Origin: Polaribacter huanghezhanensis
Lineage (GTDB): Bacteria; Bacteroidota; Bacteroidia; Flavobacteriales; Flavobacteriaceae
Assembly (NCBI RefSeq): GCF_030444335.1
Contig: NZ_CP128595.1
Location: forward strand, 1,936,501 to 2,000,500
Direction: 5' to 3'
Length of the DNA stretch: 64,000 bases
Made by a program: the position numbers and the translations under genes. Positions within the stretch are counted from its first letter, which is position 1. Each line of letters opens with the position of its first letter. Under the pieces are notes generated by a model, which saw only the letters and a program-made list of their open reading frames with translations, was not told the DNA's origin and searched no databases. Shown one piece after another: positions 24,845 to 33,711 of the stretch.

Positions 24845-26542
24845 TTATTCTTTTTTATAGAACGTAGCATTAAGTGTATTCGTATTTCCAACATTATCTT
24901 CTACAACGATTTCTAATTGATGTTTGGCGCCTACTAATTTTTTATCCGTAAAATGATAGACAATTTGTTTCTTTTTTAAGTTGTATTCCATTAAAATCCA
25001 TTCTCCATCTAAGGTTGCAGAATACGAGTTTATCCCTGATGTTTTATCTTCTATTTTTACAATAATTTTAGTGTTTTTTGTAATCCATTGATCGTTTTTA
25101 AAATTTAATAATTTTATTGTAGGTTTTTGTTTGTCAGATAGTAATGTGTATTTACCTAAAGTTTTTGTTGTAGTGTAGAATACATCATCTTTCTTTCTAG
25201 TATTTTGATAAGAAGGATATTTTTTATTGTTGATATTTGCTATATATAGTTGACTTTTTTCGCCTTCTGTGTACTTAGAAACATCAAAAGTTAAGGTGTA
25301 ACTTTTATCTAACGGAATAAGTGGATTGTGTATCGTTGCGATATTATTTTCAACTTTAAAATCTAAATAAAGATTGTGGTAAAAAGTATTTTTTGGAAAC
25401 GCAATACTAACTCCATTCTGTTCAAATTTATTAAATTTGTCAGCTGTAATTTTGTAAGCAGTTGTGTCTTTTGCTTGTCTAAAAACAGCATTACTTTCTA
25501 CACCTCTAACCGGAACTCTAACTTTGGTTTTATTGCCAGCAAAGTCTGATGCAATAATTTCAACGGTATAATTAAATCCATTTTTGATGTTTACGATTCC
25601 GTTATTTAGCAACGATTTGTAAATTTTTAATTTGTTTGCTTTTTCTTTAAATGTTTTTTGAAATTTATTTTTAAAACGAGCATAATTTTCATAATCAATT
25701 AACAAGTTAACATATTTACTTTCTGCAAACGAAAAAGTTTCAAGAACATGATGATAAACTTCATGTCCATTTACGTTCATTTCTAAGCTGTAAATTCCGT
25801 TTTTATTATAGGCGCCATTTAATTTATCATATACTTGAATGCTAAATCCAATTGGACCTTTAGCATTAATTCTATTTGTTGTATATGTGTTATTCCCAAT
25901 AGATTTAAATGCCAATAACGATTTTTTTATCGATTGATTCACGCGAGAAGAATCTGTTAACGGATACACGAACAGCCCTTTTATTTTTGGAGCGATGGTG
26001 TCTTTTACTTTTACGCCAAAAAAGAAAGGGTTGATAATTTTTTCTGTTTTAGTGTCTCTAATTTCGTAATGCAAATGCGGAGAAACAAATCCGCCAGTAC
26101 TTCCAGAATACGCAATTACTTGTCCTTTTTTAACAGGTATTTGGTTTGGTTTTAAAAAAATATTACCGGTTTCGTAGTTTTTCTTTTTATACTGAATGGA
26201 CTTTACGTATTCTTCAATTCCGTTGCCAAATTTACTTAAATGCGCATACACAGTTGTGTAGCCATTTGGATGCGTTATATATATTACCTTACCATAACCC
26301 CAAAGAGCTACTTTAATTCTAGAAATATAACCATCTGCAACCGCATGTACTTTTAAACCTTCTTTTTGTTGCGTTTTAATATCTAAACCAGCATGAAAAT
26401 GATTTCCTCTAAGCTCACCAAACGTTCCAGCCAAAACAGTTTTAATATCTAAAGGATTTCTAAAATCTTTAGTAGGATACTGCTTTTGTCCAAAAAATAA
26501 TGAAGTTGTAAAGAAGAATACGAATACGAATAAAGGTCTCAA
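24845..26542 (-). CDS. M23 (LytM-type) peptidase domain protein, exported
   Basis: A 565-residue exported protein (signal peptide 1-18, ending FFGQ). An N-terminal LytM domain (about 30-190) has metal ligands H50 and D54 (HFHAGLD) and the HLH motif at 156-158, plus H101 in VYAHL. All four residues of an active zinc endopeptidase are present, so peptidoglycan cross-link cleavage is plausible. The remaining 370 residues are beta-rich, with an Ig-like segment near the C-terminus (TKIIVKIEDKTSGINSYSATLDGEW). It is the first gene of a likely two-gene unit with the TonB receptor. Confidence 0.88.
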   Translation of the reverse strand: MRPLFVFVFFFTTSLFFGQKQYPTKDFRNPLDIKTVLAGTFGELRGNHFHAGLDIKTQQKEGLKVHAVADGYISRIKVALWGYGKVIYITHPNGYTTVYAHLSKFGNGIEEYVKSIQYKKKNYETGNIFLKPNQIPVKKGQVIAYSGSTGGFVSPHLHYEIRDTKTEKIINPFFFGVKVKDTIAPKIKGLFVYPLTDSSRVNQSIKKSLLAFKSIGNNTYTTNRINAKGPIGFSIQVYDKLNGAYNKNGIYSLEMNVNGHEVYHHVLETFSFAESKYVNLLIDYENYARFKNKFQKTFKEKANKLKIYKSLLNNGIVNIKNGFNYTVEIIASDFAGNKTKVRVPVRGVESNAVFRQAKDTTAYKITADKFNKFEQNGVSIAFPKNTFYHNLYLDFKVENNIATIHNPLIPLDKSYTLTFDVSKYTEGEKSQLYIANINNKKYPSYQNTRKKDDVFYTTTKTLGKYTLLSDKQKPTIKLLNFKNDQWITKNTKIIVKIEDKTSGINSYSATLDGEWILMEYNLKKKQIVYHFTDKKLVGAKHQLEIVVEDNVGNTNTLNATFYKKE

Positions 26543-26652
26543 ATCTCAATTTTTAGCTAAAATAGTAAAAAATTAGAGCAAAGAAAAGCCAAAATTTTAG
26601 AACCCTAATTAGCAGTCGTTTAGAAATTAATAGTTAAAAAGAGTATATTTTT

Positions 26653-26683
26653 TTGTGTTTTAGCTTTCAGAATGTTAACTTTG
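26653..26683 (+). promoter_or_regulatory. Promoter of the coiled-coil/zapA transcript
   Basis: A -33 TTG (26653-26655) and -7 TAACTTTG (26676-26683) with a 20-bp spacer. This fits the Bacteroidota consensus. The first start codon is 27 bp downstream. Confidence 0.7.
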
Positions 26684-26710
26684 TTGGAATAGTTTCGATT
26701 CTGAAAATTG

Positions 26711-27001
26711 ATGAGTAAAACACTAGAAGCAATTCATTTACTAGAAGATAGGTTAAAAACACTATTAGCTAATTATGAATTTTTAAAAGAAGAAAATGAA
26801 ATTCTTCTTCAAAATGTTGGTAAATTACAACTTCAATTAGATTTGAATCAGCAAACCATAGAAGATCAAAATCAAAATTTTGAACTTCTTAAAATTGCAA
26901 AAACTATTGATGGCAGTAACGAAAGTACAAGAGAAACAAAACTCAAAATAAATGCTTTAATTCGAGAAATCGATAAATGTATTGTTCAATTAAGCGAATA
27001 A
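26711..27001 (+). CDS. Coiled-coil protein upstream of zapA
   Basis: A 96-residue protein from ATG 26711; a TTG one codon earlier is also in frame. Residues 5-60 form a strong coiled coil (LEDRLKTLLANYEFLKEENEILLQ, then LQLQLDLNQQTIEDQ). There is no signal or membrane segment. It lies 15 bp before zapA, and length, coiled-coil character and position all suggest a ZapB-like or ZapA-partner role in Z-ring assembly, but there is no family motif to prove it. Confidence 0.75.
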   Translation: MSKTLEAIHLLEDRLKTLLANYEFLKEENEILLQNVGKLQLQLDLNQQTIEDQNQNFELLKIAKTIDGSNESTRETKLKINALIREIDKCIVQLSE

Positions 27002-27016
27002 AAAAGTTCATTAACA

Positions 27017-27310
27017 GTGTCAGAAAAATTAAAAATTAATGTTGTAATTGCAGGTAGAACCTATCCTTTAAGTGTTAAAAACACGCAAGAAGAAGAAGGA
27101 ATGAGAAAAGCTGCAGCCAATATCAATCACTTAATTTCTTTGTACGAACAAAATTATGCTGTTAATGATAAACAAGATGTCTTGGCAATGTGTGCCTTGC
27201 GTTTTGCATCACAATTAGAAATTTCGTCAATTGATAAAAATGATAATACAGACAAAGCTTTAGAAAAAATAAATAAACTAAATGAAATGTTACAATCTCA
27301 TTTAGGCTAA
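27017..27310 (+). CDS. zapA: Cell division protein ZapA
   Basis: A 97-residue protein that cross-links FtsZ filaments at the division site. The N-terminal ZapA signature LKINVVIAGRTYPLSVKNTQEE is followed by MRKAAANINHLISLYEQNYAVNDKQDVLAMCALRFA and a C-terminal helix (KALEKINKLNEMLQSHL). The start is GTG at 27017, since no ATG precedes the conserved strand. Coupled by a 15-bp gap to the upstream coiled-coil gene. A structured RNA follows the stop codon. Confidence 0.92.
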   Translation: MSEKLKINVVIAGRTYPLSVKNTQEEEGMRKAAANINHLISLYEQNYAVNDKQDVLAMCALRFASQLEISSIDKNDNTDKALEKINKLNEMLQSHLG

Positions 27311-27324
27311 GTTCATTAAAATAG

Positions 27325-27520
27325 AATTACAATACACTGCCTACGTTAGTATAAGTTTATTAAACTCAACACTATTCAATTATGAAGGATGAGTCTTAAT
27401 TGTAAAAGCAAGCCACAAGTACTGAATTTATTTCAGCTTCTAAATGGATCCTTGATCAATTAGTTAATCCTATAAATGCCATAATGGAGTTTAAAAAAAC
27501 CACTGATGTAGGCTTTTTTT
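27325..27520 (+). ncRNA. 6S-like RNA (6S-Flavo candidate)
   Basis: The 228-bp gap between zapA and rny encodes a long, closed structure. GCCTACGTTAGT (27339-27350) pairs with ACTGATGTAGGC (27502-27513) over 12 pairs with two wobbles, and a second helix pairs TTAAACTC (27360-27367) with GAGTTTAA (27487-27494). The outer helix is followed by a T-run (27514-27520), which is a terminator. A large, nearly unpaired interior closed by a long stem is the hallmark of 6S RNA, which traps RNA polymerase, and the zapA-adjacent position agrees. The exact 5' end is not determined and no separate promoter is visible. I name the 6S-Flavo family from memory; a covariance search was not possible. Confidence 0.65.
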
Positions 27521-27538
27521 ATATATAAATAGAAAATT

Positions 27539-29104
27539 ATGGATGGAATGATACTTCCTTTTGCACTTAGTGTAGTCGGAGCAGTTATAGGATTTATTAT
27601 TGCGAAAGCGATAGAGAAATCAAAAGGGAAAAAACTTTTAAATAATACAAGAAAAGAAGCAGCGTCAATTCTTAAAGAAGCCAAAATTGATGCAGAATCT
27701 CTAAAGAAAGATAAAATATTACAAGCAAAAGAAAAGTTTATAGAACTAAAATCTGAGCACGAAAAAGTAATATTATCTAGAGAAAAGAAAATATCGGAAG
27801 TAGAAAAGAGAATTCGCGATAGAGAATCTCAGATAGCTTCAGAAGCAGATAAAACAAAAAGATTAAACAAGTCTTTAGAAGAAAAAGAAGCTGATTTTAC
27901 GTATAAATTAGATTTTTTAGACAAGAAAGAAAACGATTTAAATAAGATGCATTTAAGACAAGTTGATATGCTAGAACAAGTTTCAGGTTTATCAGCAGAA
28001 GATGCTAAAAAAGAATTGGTAAGTACACTAAAAGAAGAAGCGAAATCTGATGCAATGGCTTTTATTCAAAATTCAATTGAAGAAGCTAAATTGACTGCAG
28101 AGCAGGATGCTAGAAAAATTGTTTTAAATACCATTCAACGAGTTGGAGTAGAACAAGCAGTAGAAAATTGTGTTTCTGTTTTTAACTTAGAATCTGACGA
28201 TGTAAAAGGTAGAATTATTGGTAGAGAAGGAAGAAATATTAGAGCTATTGAAGCTGCAACAGGCGTAGAAATTATTGTTGATGACACTCCAGAAGCAATT
28301 ATTTTATCTTGTTTTGATCCGGTAAGAAGAGAAATTGCACGTTTGTCCTTACACAAATTAGTGACCGATGGAAGAATACATCCTGCGAGAATTGAAGAAG
28401 TTGTAAAGAAAACAGAAAACCAAATTACACAAGAAATTATAGAAGTTGGTAAACGTACCGTTATCGATTTAGGTATCAACGGATTGCATCCAGAGTTAAT
28501 TAAAACTGTTGGACGAATGAAATACCGTTCTTCTTATGGACAAAATTTATTACAACACTCAAGAGAAGTTGCTAATTTATGTGGAATTATGGCTTCAGAA
28601 ATGGGCTTAAATGCTAAAATGGCAAAACGTGCTGGTTTATTGCATGATATAGGAAAAGTGCCAGATGCAGAAAGTGAATTACCACATGCTTTATTAGGAA
28701 TGCAATGGGCAGAAAAATATGGAGAGAAACCAGAAGTTTGTAATGCAATTGGAGCACATCACGATGAGATAGAAATGAAAAGTTTACTTTCTCCGATTGT
28801 GCAAGTTTGTGACGCAATCTCTGGGGCAAGACCAGGCGCAAGAAGACAAGTATTGGATTCTTACATACAACGTTTAAAAGATTTAGAAGAAATTGCTTTC
28901 GGATTTAATGGTGTACAAAAAGCATATGCAATTCAAGCTGGACGTGAATTACGCGTTATGGTAGAAAGTACTAAAGTAAGTGACGAAAAAGCATCTGAAT
29001 TATCTTTCGGAATTTCACAAAAAATTCAAAACGACATGACCTATCCTGGTCAAGTTAAAGTTACGGTAATTAGAGAAACGAGAGCCGTGAACGTAGCGAA
29101 GTAA
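27539..29104 (+). CDS. rny: Ribonuclease Y
   Basis: A 521-residue membrane-anchored endoribonuclease that starts mRNA decay. The order is a single N-terminal helix ([22 protein letters not shown], residues 4-25), a coiled coil (about 30-190), a KH domain near 210-275 ([30 protein letters not shown]) and an HD domain with the metal-binding pair in [10 protein letters not shown] and the following AHHDE. Length is normal. It starts 19 bp after the 6S-like terminator. A strong terminator follows. Confidence 0.96.
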   Translation: MDGMILPFALSVVGAVIGFIIAKAIEKSKGKKLLNNTRKEAASILKEAKIDAESLKKDKILQAKEKFIELKSEHEKVILSREKKISEVEKRIRDRESQIASEADKTKRLNKSLEEKEADFTYKLDFLDKKENDLNKMHLRQVDMLEQVSGLSAEDAKKELVSTLKEEAKSDAMAFIQNSIEEAKLTAEQDARKIVLNTIQRVGVEQAVENCVSVFNLESDDVKGRIIGREGRNIRAIEAATGVEIIVDDTPEAIILSCFDPVRREIARLSLHKLVTDGRIHPARIEEVVKKTENQITQEIIEVGKRTVIDLGINGLHPELIKTVGRMKYRSSYGQNLLQHSREVANLCGIMASEMGLNAKMAKRAGLLHDIGKVPDAESELPHALLGMQWAEKYGEKPEVCNAIGAHHDEIEMKSLLSPIVQVCDAISGARPGARRQVLDSYIQRLKDLEEIAFGFNGVQKAYAIQAGRELRVMVESTKVSDEKASELSFGISQKIQNDMTYPGQVKVTVIRETRAVNVAK

Positions 29105-29150
29105 AATAACATCTTAATCTTCCCAAAGGGGAGAAATATTTTAATGAATA

Positions 29151-29182
29151 AAAATCCTGCTTTTAATAGCAGGATTTTTTTT
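29151..29182 (+). terminator. Terminator of rny
   Basis: AAATCCTGC (29152-29160) pairs with GCAGGATTT (29169-29177) around an 8-base loop, then a T-run. It lies 46 bp after the stop. Confidence 0.88.
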
Positions 29183-29193
29183 GTATATATAAA

Positions 29194-30123
29194 TCAAGAG
29201 GTTTCCTCCTTTGGAGGAGTTAGAGGAGGATTTCTAGGGTGGAATTTTTCTACCACATTTTTTAAATACGACTTATCTAGATGCACATAAATTTCTGTAG
29301 TAGTAATACTTTCGTGTCCAAGCATTTGTTGTATCGCTCTTAAATCCGCTCCGCCTTCTAATAAGTGTGTTGCAAAAGAATGCCGTAAGGTGTGTGGTCC
29401 AATTTTTTTATTCAAATTGATTTTTATTGCCAAATTTTTAATAATTATAAAAATCATTTGACGCGTTAATCCTTTTCCTCTTCGGTTTAAAAACAAGGTA
29501 TCTTCAAATCCTTTTTGAGGAGAAATATGATTTCTAATGTCTTTTATATAAAAAGCAATATATTTCTGAGTATTGTAATTTATTGGTGTATAACGTTCTT
29601 TATTTCCTTTTCCGAGTACTTTTACAAAGCCTTCTTCAAAAAATAAATCAGAAATCTTTAGAGAAATTAATTCGCTTACTCGTAAACCACAACTGTAAAT
29701 TGTTTCTAAAATAGTTCTGTTGCGTTCTCCTTGCGGGTGACTTAAATCAATAGCATTGATCAACTCATTTATTTCATTTTCTGATAAAGTGTCTGGTAAT
29801 TTTCTTCCTATTTTTGGGGTTTCTATTAAGTCAGTTGGATTATCAGCACGATAATCTTCAAAAATTAAATAATCAAAAAAATTTCTGAGTCCAGAAATTA
29901 CTCTTGATTGTGTAGTTGGTTTTACTTTTTTGGCGATTTCATAAATAAAACGCTGAATAAAAGTGATATCAATTTGAATAGGAGAAATCGTAATTTTGTT
30001 TTCTTCCAAGAAATACATCAATTTTTGAATATCACGCGTATAACTATCAATCGTGTTTTTAGAAAGCCCTCTTTCTATTTTTAAAAACAACTGATAATCT
30101 TTAAGTGCGTTTTGCCATTTCAT
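29194..30123 (-). CDS. xerD: Tyrosine recombinase XerD type, with an appended repeat tail
   Basis: A 309-residue site-specific recombinase of the XerC/D family, which resolves chromosome dimers at dif. The N-terminal SAM-like domain covers about 1-90. The catalytic domain has all active residues: R148 (CGLRVSEL), K172 (GKGNKER), H244 and R247 (HTLRHSF), H270 (LGHE) and the nucleophile Y279 (IYVH). The last 12 to 13 residues (NPPLTPPKEETS) follow the normal end of the domain and are encoded by a repeat-like stretch at 29196-29235 (TTTCCTCCTTTGGAGGAG), so the reading frame runs into an intergenic repeat. XerC and XerD are hard to tell apart by eye. Confidence 0.92.
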   Translation of the reverse strand: MKWQNALKDYQLFLKIERGLSKNTIDSYTRDIQKLMYFLEENKITISPIQIDITFIQRFIYEIAKKVKPTTQSRVISGLRNFFDYLIFEDYRADNPTDLIETPKIGRKLPDTLSENEINELINAIDLSHPQGERNRTILETIYSCGLRVSELISLKISDLFFEEGFVKVLGKGNKERYTPINYNTQKYIAFYIKDIRNHISPQKGFEDTLFLNRRGKGLTRQMIFIIIKNLAIKINLNKKIGPHTLRHSFATHLLEGGADLRAIQQMLGHESITTTEIYVHLDKSYLKNVVEKFHPRNPPLTPPKEETS

Positions 30124-30165
30124 TAGCTAAAAATAAAGTTTATATTTACAACTTTAAAACTTTTT

Positions 30166-30579
30166 ATGAAACTAATCATTATAAACGGACCAAACTTAAA
30201 TTTATTAGGAAAAAGAGAACCAGAAATATATGGTTCAGAAACTTTTGCTGAGATTTTTAAAAACCTACAAAGAAAATTCCTAAAAGTAGAATTGTCTTAT
30301 TTTCAATCTAATATTGAAGGCGAATTGATTGATAAATTACACGAAGTTGGTTTTGATTATGATGGAATTATCTTAAATGCGGCTGCTTACACACATACTT
30401 CTGTCGGAATTGGAGATGCTGTAAAAGGCATTGAAACTCCAGTTGTAGAAGTGCATATTTCTAATGTACACGCCAGAGAAGAATTTAGACATCTAAGTTT
30501 TATTGCACCGAATGCAAAAGGGATTATTTTGGGATTTGGAATTAAAGGGTACGAATTGGCAATTCAAAGTTTTTTATAG
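30166..30579 (+). CDS. aroQ: Type II 3-dehydroquinate dehydratase
   Basis: A 137-residue enzyme of the shikimate pathway, converting 3-dehydroquinate to 3-dehydroshikimate. Motifs are NGPNLNLLGKREPEIYG with the catalytic tyrosine near residue 22, NAAAYTHTSV (substrate binding) and EVHISNVHAREEFRH with the catalytic histidine. Length is slightly short of the usual 140-150. It diverges from xerD, with 42 bp between the starts. Its last six bases overlap the convergent GNAT gene. Confidence 0.95.
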   Translation: MKLIIINGPNLNLLGKREPEIYGSETFAEIFKNLQRKFLKVELSYFQSNIEGELIDKLHEVGFDYDGIILNAAAYTHTSVGIGDAVKGIETPVVEVHISNVHAREEFRHLSFIAPNAKGIILGFGIKGYELAIQSFL

Positions 30580-31035
30580 TTCTAATTTCATTTTAATATT
30601 AGCTCTTTCGTAATACACGTCTTTTTCTAACGGCACTTCTTTAAATCCAACTTTTTTGTATAAAGTAATGGCTGGTTCAAGAATTCTATTAGAATACAAC
30701 ATGATGTTTTTCCAACCTTGATTTTTAGAAAAATCGAGACAATAATCTATGAGCTGTTGCCCAATTTTCTGTCCGTGATATTTTGGTGAAACTGCCATTT
30801 TACTCAACTCGAAACATTCTTTTTCGTTGATCAAAGCTACCGTACCCACAATTTCATTCTTGTAAGTTGCAAAAAAAATAAAACCGCCTTTATCAATGAT
30901 ATGTGTTTTTGGATTGCTCAAAACCTTTTCATCATAAGGTTCTACATAAAAGTATTTTTGCAACCATTCTACATTTAAATCATAAAAAATTTTTGTAAAT
31001 TTTTCTTCAAAAGGAATAATAGAAATTTTTATCAT
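30574..31035 (-). CDS. GNAT family N-acetyltransferase
   Basis: A 153-residue acyl-CoA-dependent transferase. The acetyl-CoA binding loop reads QKIGQQLIDY in the conserved motif A (KMAVSPKYHGQKIGQQLIDYC), followed by motif B (NIMLYSNRILEPAITLYKKVGFKEV). The donor site is intact; the acceptor is unknown. It lies just after ftcD on the same strand, with 3 bp between the ftcD start side and this stop side reading, i.e. GNAT is upstream-adjacent by position but ftcD is transcribed first. The two are likely one operon. Confidence 0.88.
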   Translation of the reverse strand: MIKISIIPFEEKFTKIFYDLNVEWLQKYFYVEPYDEKVLSNPKTHIIDKGGFIFFATYKNEIVGTVALINEKECFELSKMAVSPKYHGQKIGQQLIDYCLDFSKNQGWKNIMLYSNRILEPAITLYKKVGFKEVPLEKDVYYERANIKMKLEL

Positions 31036-31038
31036 GTA

Positions 31039-32733
31039 TTAAATTTTAGCATCAACAAGTGCCATCATCTCTTGTTCTAAAGCAATCGCTTTTTCATAAA
31101 TAATTTTTGCATCAGAAAGCATTTTATCAGCAAATGCTCTGTCTTTGATGTCTTTTGCATTAATGCGAACATTAAAATACGCACCAATTACAGCGGTTCT
31201 TGCACATAAGGCACCAACACCAGCGTCAGAAAGCGAATTTTGCAATCCTTTTTTCGCCATTTCTAGCATTACTTCCATAGAATTGTATGCGGTTTTCATC
31301 ACTTTAAACGGAATTTCGGTAGCATATTTTGTAGCGTCTTCCACAGCTTTTTTTCTGATGATTATTTCTTCTTCTGTAGATTTTGGTAATCTAAATCCGT
31401 CTATAATTTTATTAAAAGCATTGGTATCTTCATCCACTAAAAACAGCAAATCATTTTTATATTTCTGACCTTTTTCTGCCCAAGCAGAAAAGTATTCCCA
31501 TTGATCATCCCAACCAGGTTTATGAGCAGATAAATTGGCAACCATTGTTCCGAGAGAAACACCTAACACACCAACATAAGCAGCAATACTTCCTCCGCCT
31601 GGCGCCATAGATTCTGAAGCCGTTTCTTCGGCAAAATCTTTTACCGTAAAATCGATTAATTTTTTATCAGCATCGGCATTCATTACATATTCTATAATTC
31701 TTTCTTGCGGATTAAAAGGTTTTAAATCGTCTAATCCAAGAGATTTTACAGCAATTTTTATCTTTTCACTTTCGCTAATTCCTAAAGATCGTTCTTGTTT
31801 TCTTAAGAAATAATCAGCTGCATCGAGTATTGCTTGTAACGGAACCAAACCAACCAATTCTGACCCTGTAACTCTTAATCCGCGACTTGTTGCCGATAAA
31901 ACAGTTTCTTCAAAAGCTTCGTGCATAGACGTAATACTGATGTTCGTTAAGTTGTACGAAATTTGAGCAATTCCGTATTCATCTATAAACCAACCAATTC
32001 CTTTTACCGCTTTTAATTTTCCAGGAACTCGTTTTGGTTCGCCATTTTCATCCAATACTTTTTTTCCTGTAGCAGGATTTCCTCCGCGTAAAGTCCTTCC
32101 GGCTTCTCTAACATCAAAAGCAATTGCATTTGCACGTCGGGTAGAAGTAGAGTTTAAATTTACGTTATAAGCGATTAAAAAATCACGCGCAGAAATTGCT
32201 GTAACTCCAGAAGAAATAACTTGTTGATTGTATGTTGATGGACCAAAATCAGGTTTCCAATTTGTAGTATTAAATTTTTCTTTTAAACCTTGGTATTCTC
32301 CAGAACGAACGGTAGCTAAATTTTTTCGTTCATCAGAAGTTGCAGCATTTTCGTAAAAATAGCCTGATATTCCTAATTCATCACCAACACGTTTTCCTAA
32401 TTGATGCGCAAACTTTGCAGTTTCTTCCATAGAAATATTTGCAATAGGAACTAAAGGACAAACATCTGTAGCACCAAATCTTGGATGCTCACCAGAATGT
32501 TTACTCATATCTATTAATTCTGACGCTTTTTTGATCAATCTAAAGGCAGCTTCAATTACATTTTTAGGTTCTCCAACAAAAGTAATAACAGTTCTGTTTG
32601 TTGCTTTTCCGGGGTCAATGTCCAACAATTTAACTCCTTCAACTTCTTTTACAACATTTGCAATGGTCTGTATTTTATGTAAATCTCGTCCTTCGCTAAT
32701 GTTAGGAACACATTCTATAAGCTGCTTGTTCAT
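31039..32733 (-). CDS. ftcD: Glutamate formimidoyltransferase / formimidoyltetrahydrofolate cyclodeaminase
   Basis: A 564-residue bifunctional enzyme of histidine degradation and folate metabolism. The N-terminal formiminotransferase domain (about 1-310) opens with LIECVPNISEGRD and contains the active-site HSGEHPRFGATDVCPLVP. The C-terminal cyclodeaminase domain (about 350-564) contains FAEETASESMAPGGGSIAAYVGVLG. Both halves are full length, as in fused enzymes of mammals and many Bacteroidota. The neighbouring histidine genes hutI, hutU and hutH are not in the window. Upstream is the divergent polysaccharide operon. Confidence 0.95.
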   Translation of the reverse strand: MNKQLIECVPNISEGRDLHKIQTIANVVKEVEGVKLLDIDPGKATNRTVITFVGEPKNVIEAAFRLIKKASELIDMSKHSGEHPRFGATDVCPLVPIANISMEETAKFAHQLGKRVGDELGISGYFYENAATSDERKNLATVRSGEYQGLKEKFNTTNWKPDFGPSTYNQQVISSGVTAISARDFLIAYNVNLNSTSTRRANAIAFDVREAGRTLRGGNPATGKKVLDENGEPKRVPGKLKAVKGIGWFIDEYGIAQISYNLTNISITSMHEAFEETVLSATSRGLRVTGSELVGLVPLQAILDAADYFLRKQERSLGISESEKIKIAVKSLGLDDLKPFNPQERIIEYVMNADADKKLIDFTVKDFAEETASESMAPGGGSIAAYVGVLGVSLGTMVANLSAHKPGWDDQWEYFSAWAEKGQKYKNDLLFLVDEDTNAFNKIIDGFRLPKSTEEEIIIRKKAVEDATKYATEIPFKVMKTAYNSMEVMLEMAKKGLQNSLSDAGVGALCARTAVIGAYFNVRINAKDIKDRAFADKMLSDAKIIYEKAIALEQEMMALVDAKI

Positions 32734-32793
32734 TTTTTAGTTTTGTTTGTTGAAATCAAAAGTAAAGAAATATCAATTTATATTAGATAAGAA

Positions 32794-32825
32794 TTGATAA
32801 AACTTCGTTAAATTAATTATATTTG
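32794..32825 (+). promoter_or_regulatory. Promoter of the polysaccharide operon
   Basis: TTG (32794-32796) and TATATTTG (32818-32825) with a 21-bp spacer. The first gene starts 22 bp downstream. It is the only clear promoter seen at the head of the 19-kb locus. A second TATATTTG at 32835-32842 lacks a spaced -33 box. Confidence 0.75.
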
Positions 32826-32846
32826 TTTGATTCCTATATTTGAAGA

Positions 32847-33710
32847 ATGAAGAGAGAAAAATGGCTTTTTGAAATTACCCCAAAACAAAGTTTATTTGAT
32901 TTAAATTTAAAAGAACTTTGGAAATATAGAGATTTATTAATGCTCTTTGTAAAAAGAGATATTATTACCTTATATAAACAAACGATTTTAGGTCCATTGT
33001 GGTATATTATTCAGCCTTTGTTTACTTCAATTATTTTTACGTTAGTTTTTAATAATATTGGGAATATTTCTACAAATGGTATTCCTGCTTTTTTATTTAA
33101 TTTAGGGGGAATTACTGCATGGAATTATTTCAAAGATTGTTTAATAGATACCTCAGATACTTTTAAGAAAAATGAACAGATTTTCGGGAAAGTATATTTT
33201 CCGAGAGTAATTATGCCAATGTCTATTATTGTTTCAAATTTATTAAAATTTGCAATTCAATTATTTATTTTTATTGTGTTTTACATGTATTTTGTTTCTA
33301 CAAACAGGTTAGAATTTAGCTTTTCTTTTGATTTATTATACCTGCCTTTTTTGTTTGTTTCAATGGGGGTTTTAGGTTTAGGTTTGGGGATGATAATTTC
33401 TTCAATGGTAACAAAATATAGAGATTTAACTTTTTTGGTTTCTTTTGGAGTACAGTTGCTAATGTATTTGTCGGCAGTTGTTTATCCTGTAGAACTGATT
33501 AAAGAAAAAGTGCCCAAATACTCTTGGGTAGTAGAATATAATCCTATGACTATCGTTATCGAAAATTTTAGAAAAATTGTATTTCCAACTATAGAAGCGA
33601 AAGTTTTACCCTTAGATGTTTTTTATATGCTGCTGATTTCACTTGCGGTTTTTATTTTAGGGTTGCTTATTTTTAACAAAACAGAAAAAAGTTTTATTGA
33701 TACAATTTAG
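32847..33710 (+). CDS. wzm: Polysaccharide ABC exporter permease (Wzm-like)
   Basis: A 287-residue inner-membrane permease of the ABC-2 type, with about six membrane helices. Its N-terminus has the cytoplasmic stretch ELWKYRDLLMLFVKRDIITLYKQTILGPLWYIIQPL, typical of O-antigen/polysaccharide permeases. It pairs with the ATPase whose ATG is 1 bp after its stop. Together they would move a lipid-linked polysaccharide across the inner membrane. First gene of a nearly gapless operon. Confidence 0.92.
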   Translation: MKREKWLFEITPKQSLFDLNLKELWKYRDLLMLFVKRDIITLYKQTILGPLWYIIQPLFTSIIFTLVFNNIGNISTNGIPAFLFNLGGITAWNYFKDCLIDTSDTFKKNEQIFGKVYFPRVIMPMSIIVSNLLKFAIQLFIFIVFYMYFVSTNRLEFSFSFDLLYLPFLFVSMGVLGLGLGMIISSMVTKYRDLTFLVSFGVQLLMYLSAVVYPVELIKEKVPKYSWVVEYNPMTIVIENFRKIVFPTIEAKVLPLDVFYMLLISLAVFILGLLIFNKTEKSFIDTI

Positions 33711-33711
33711 G

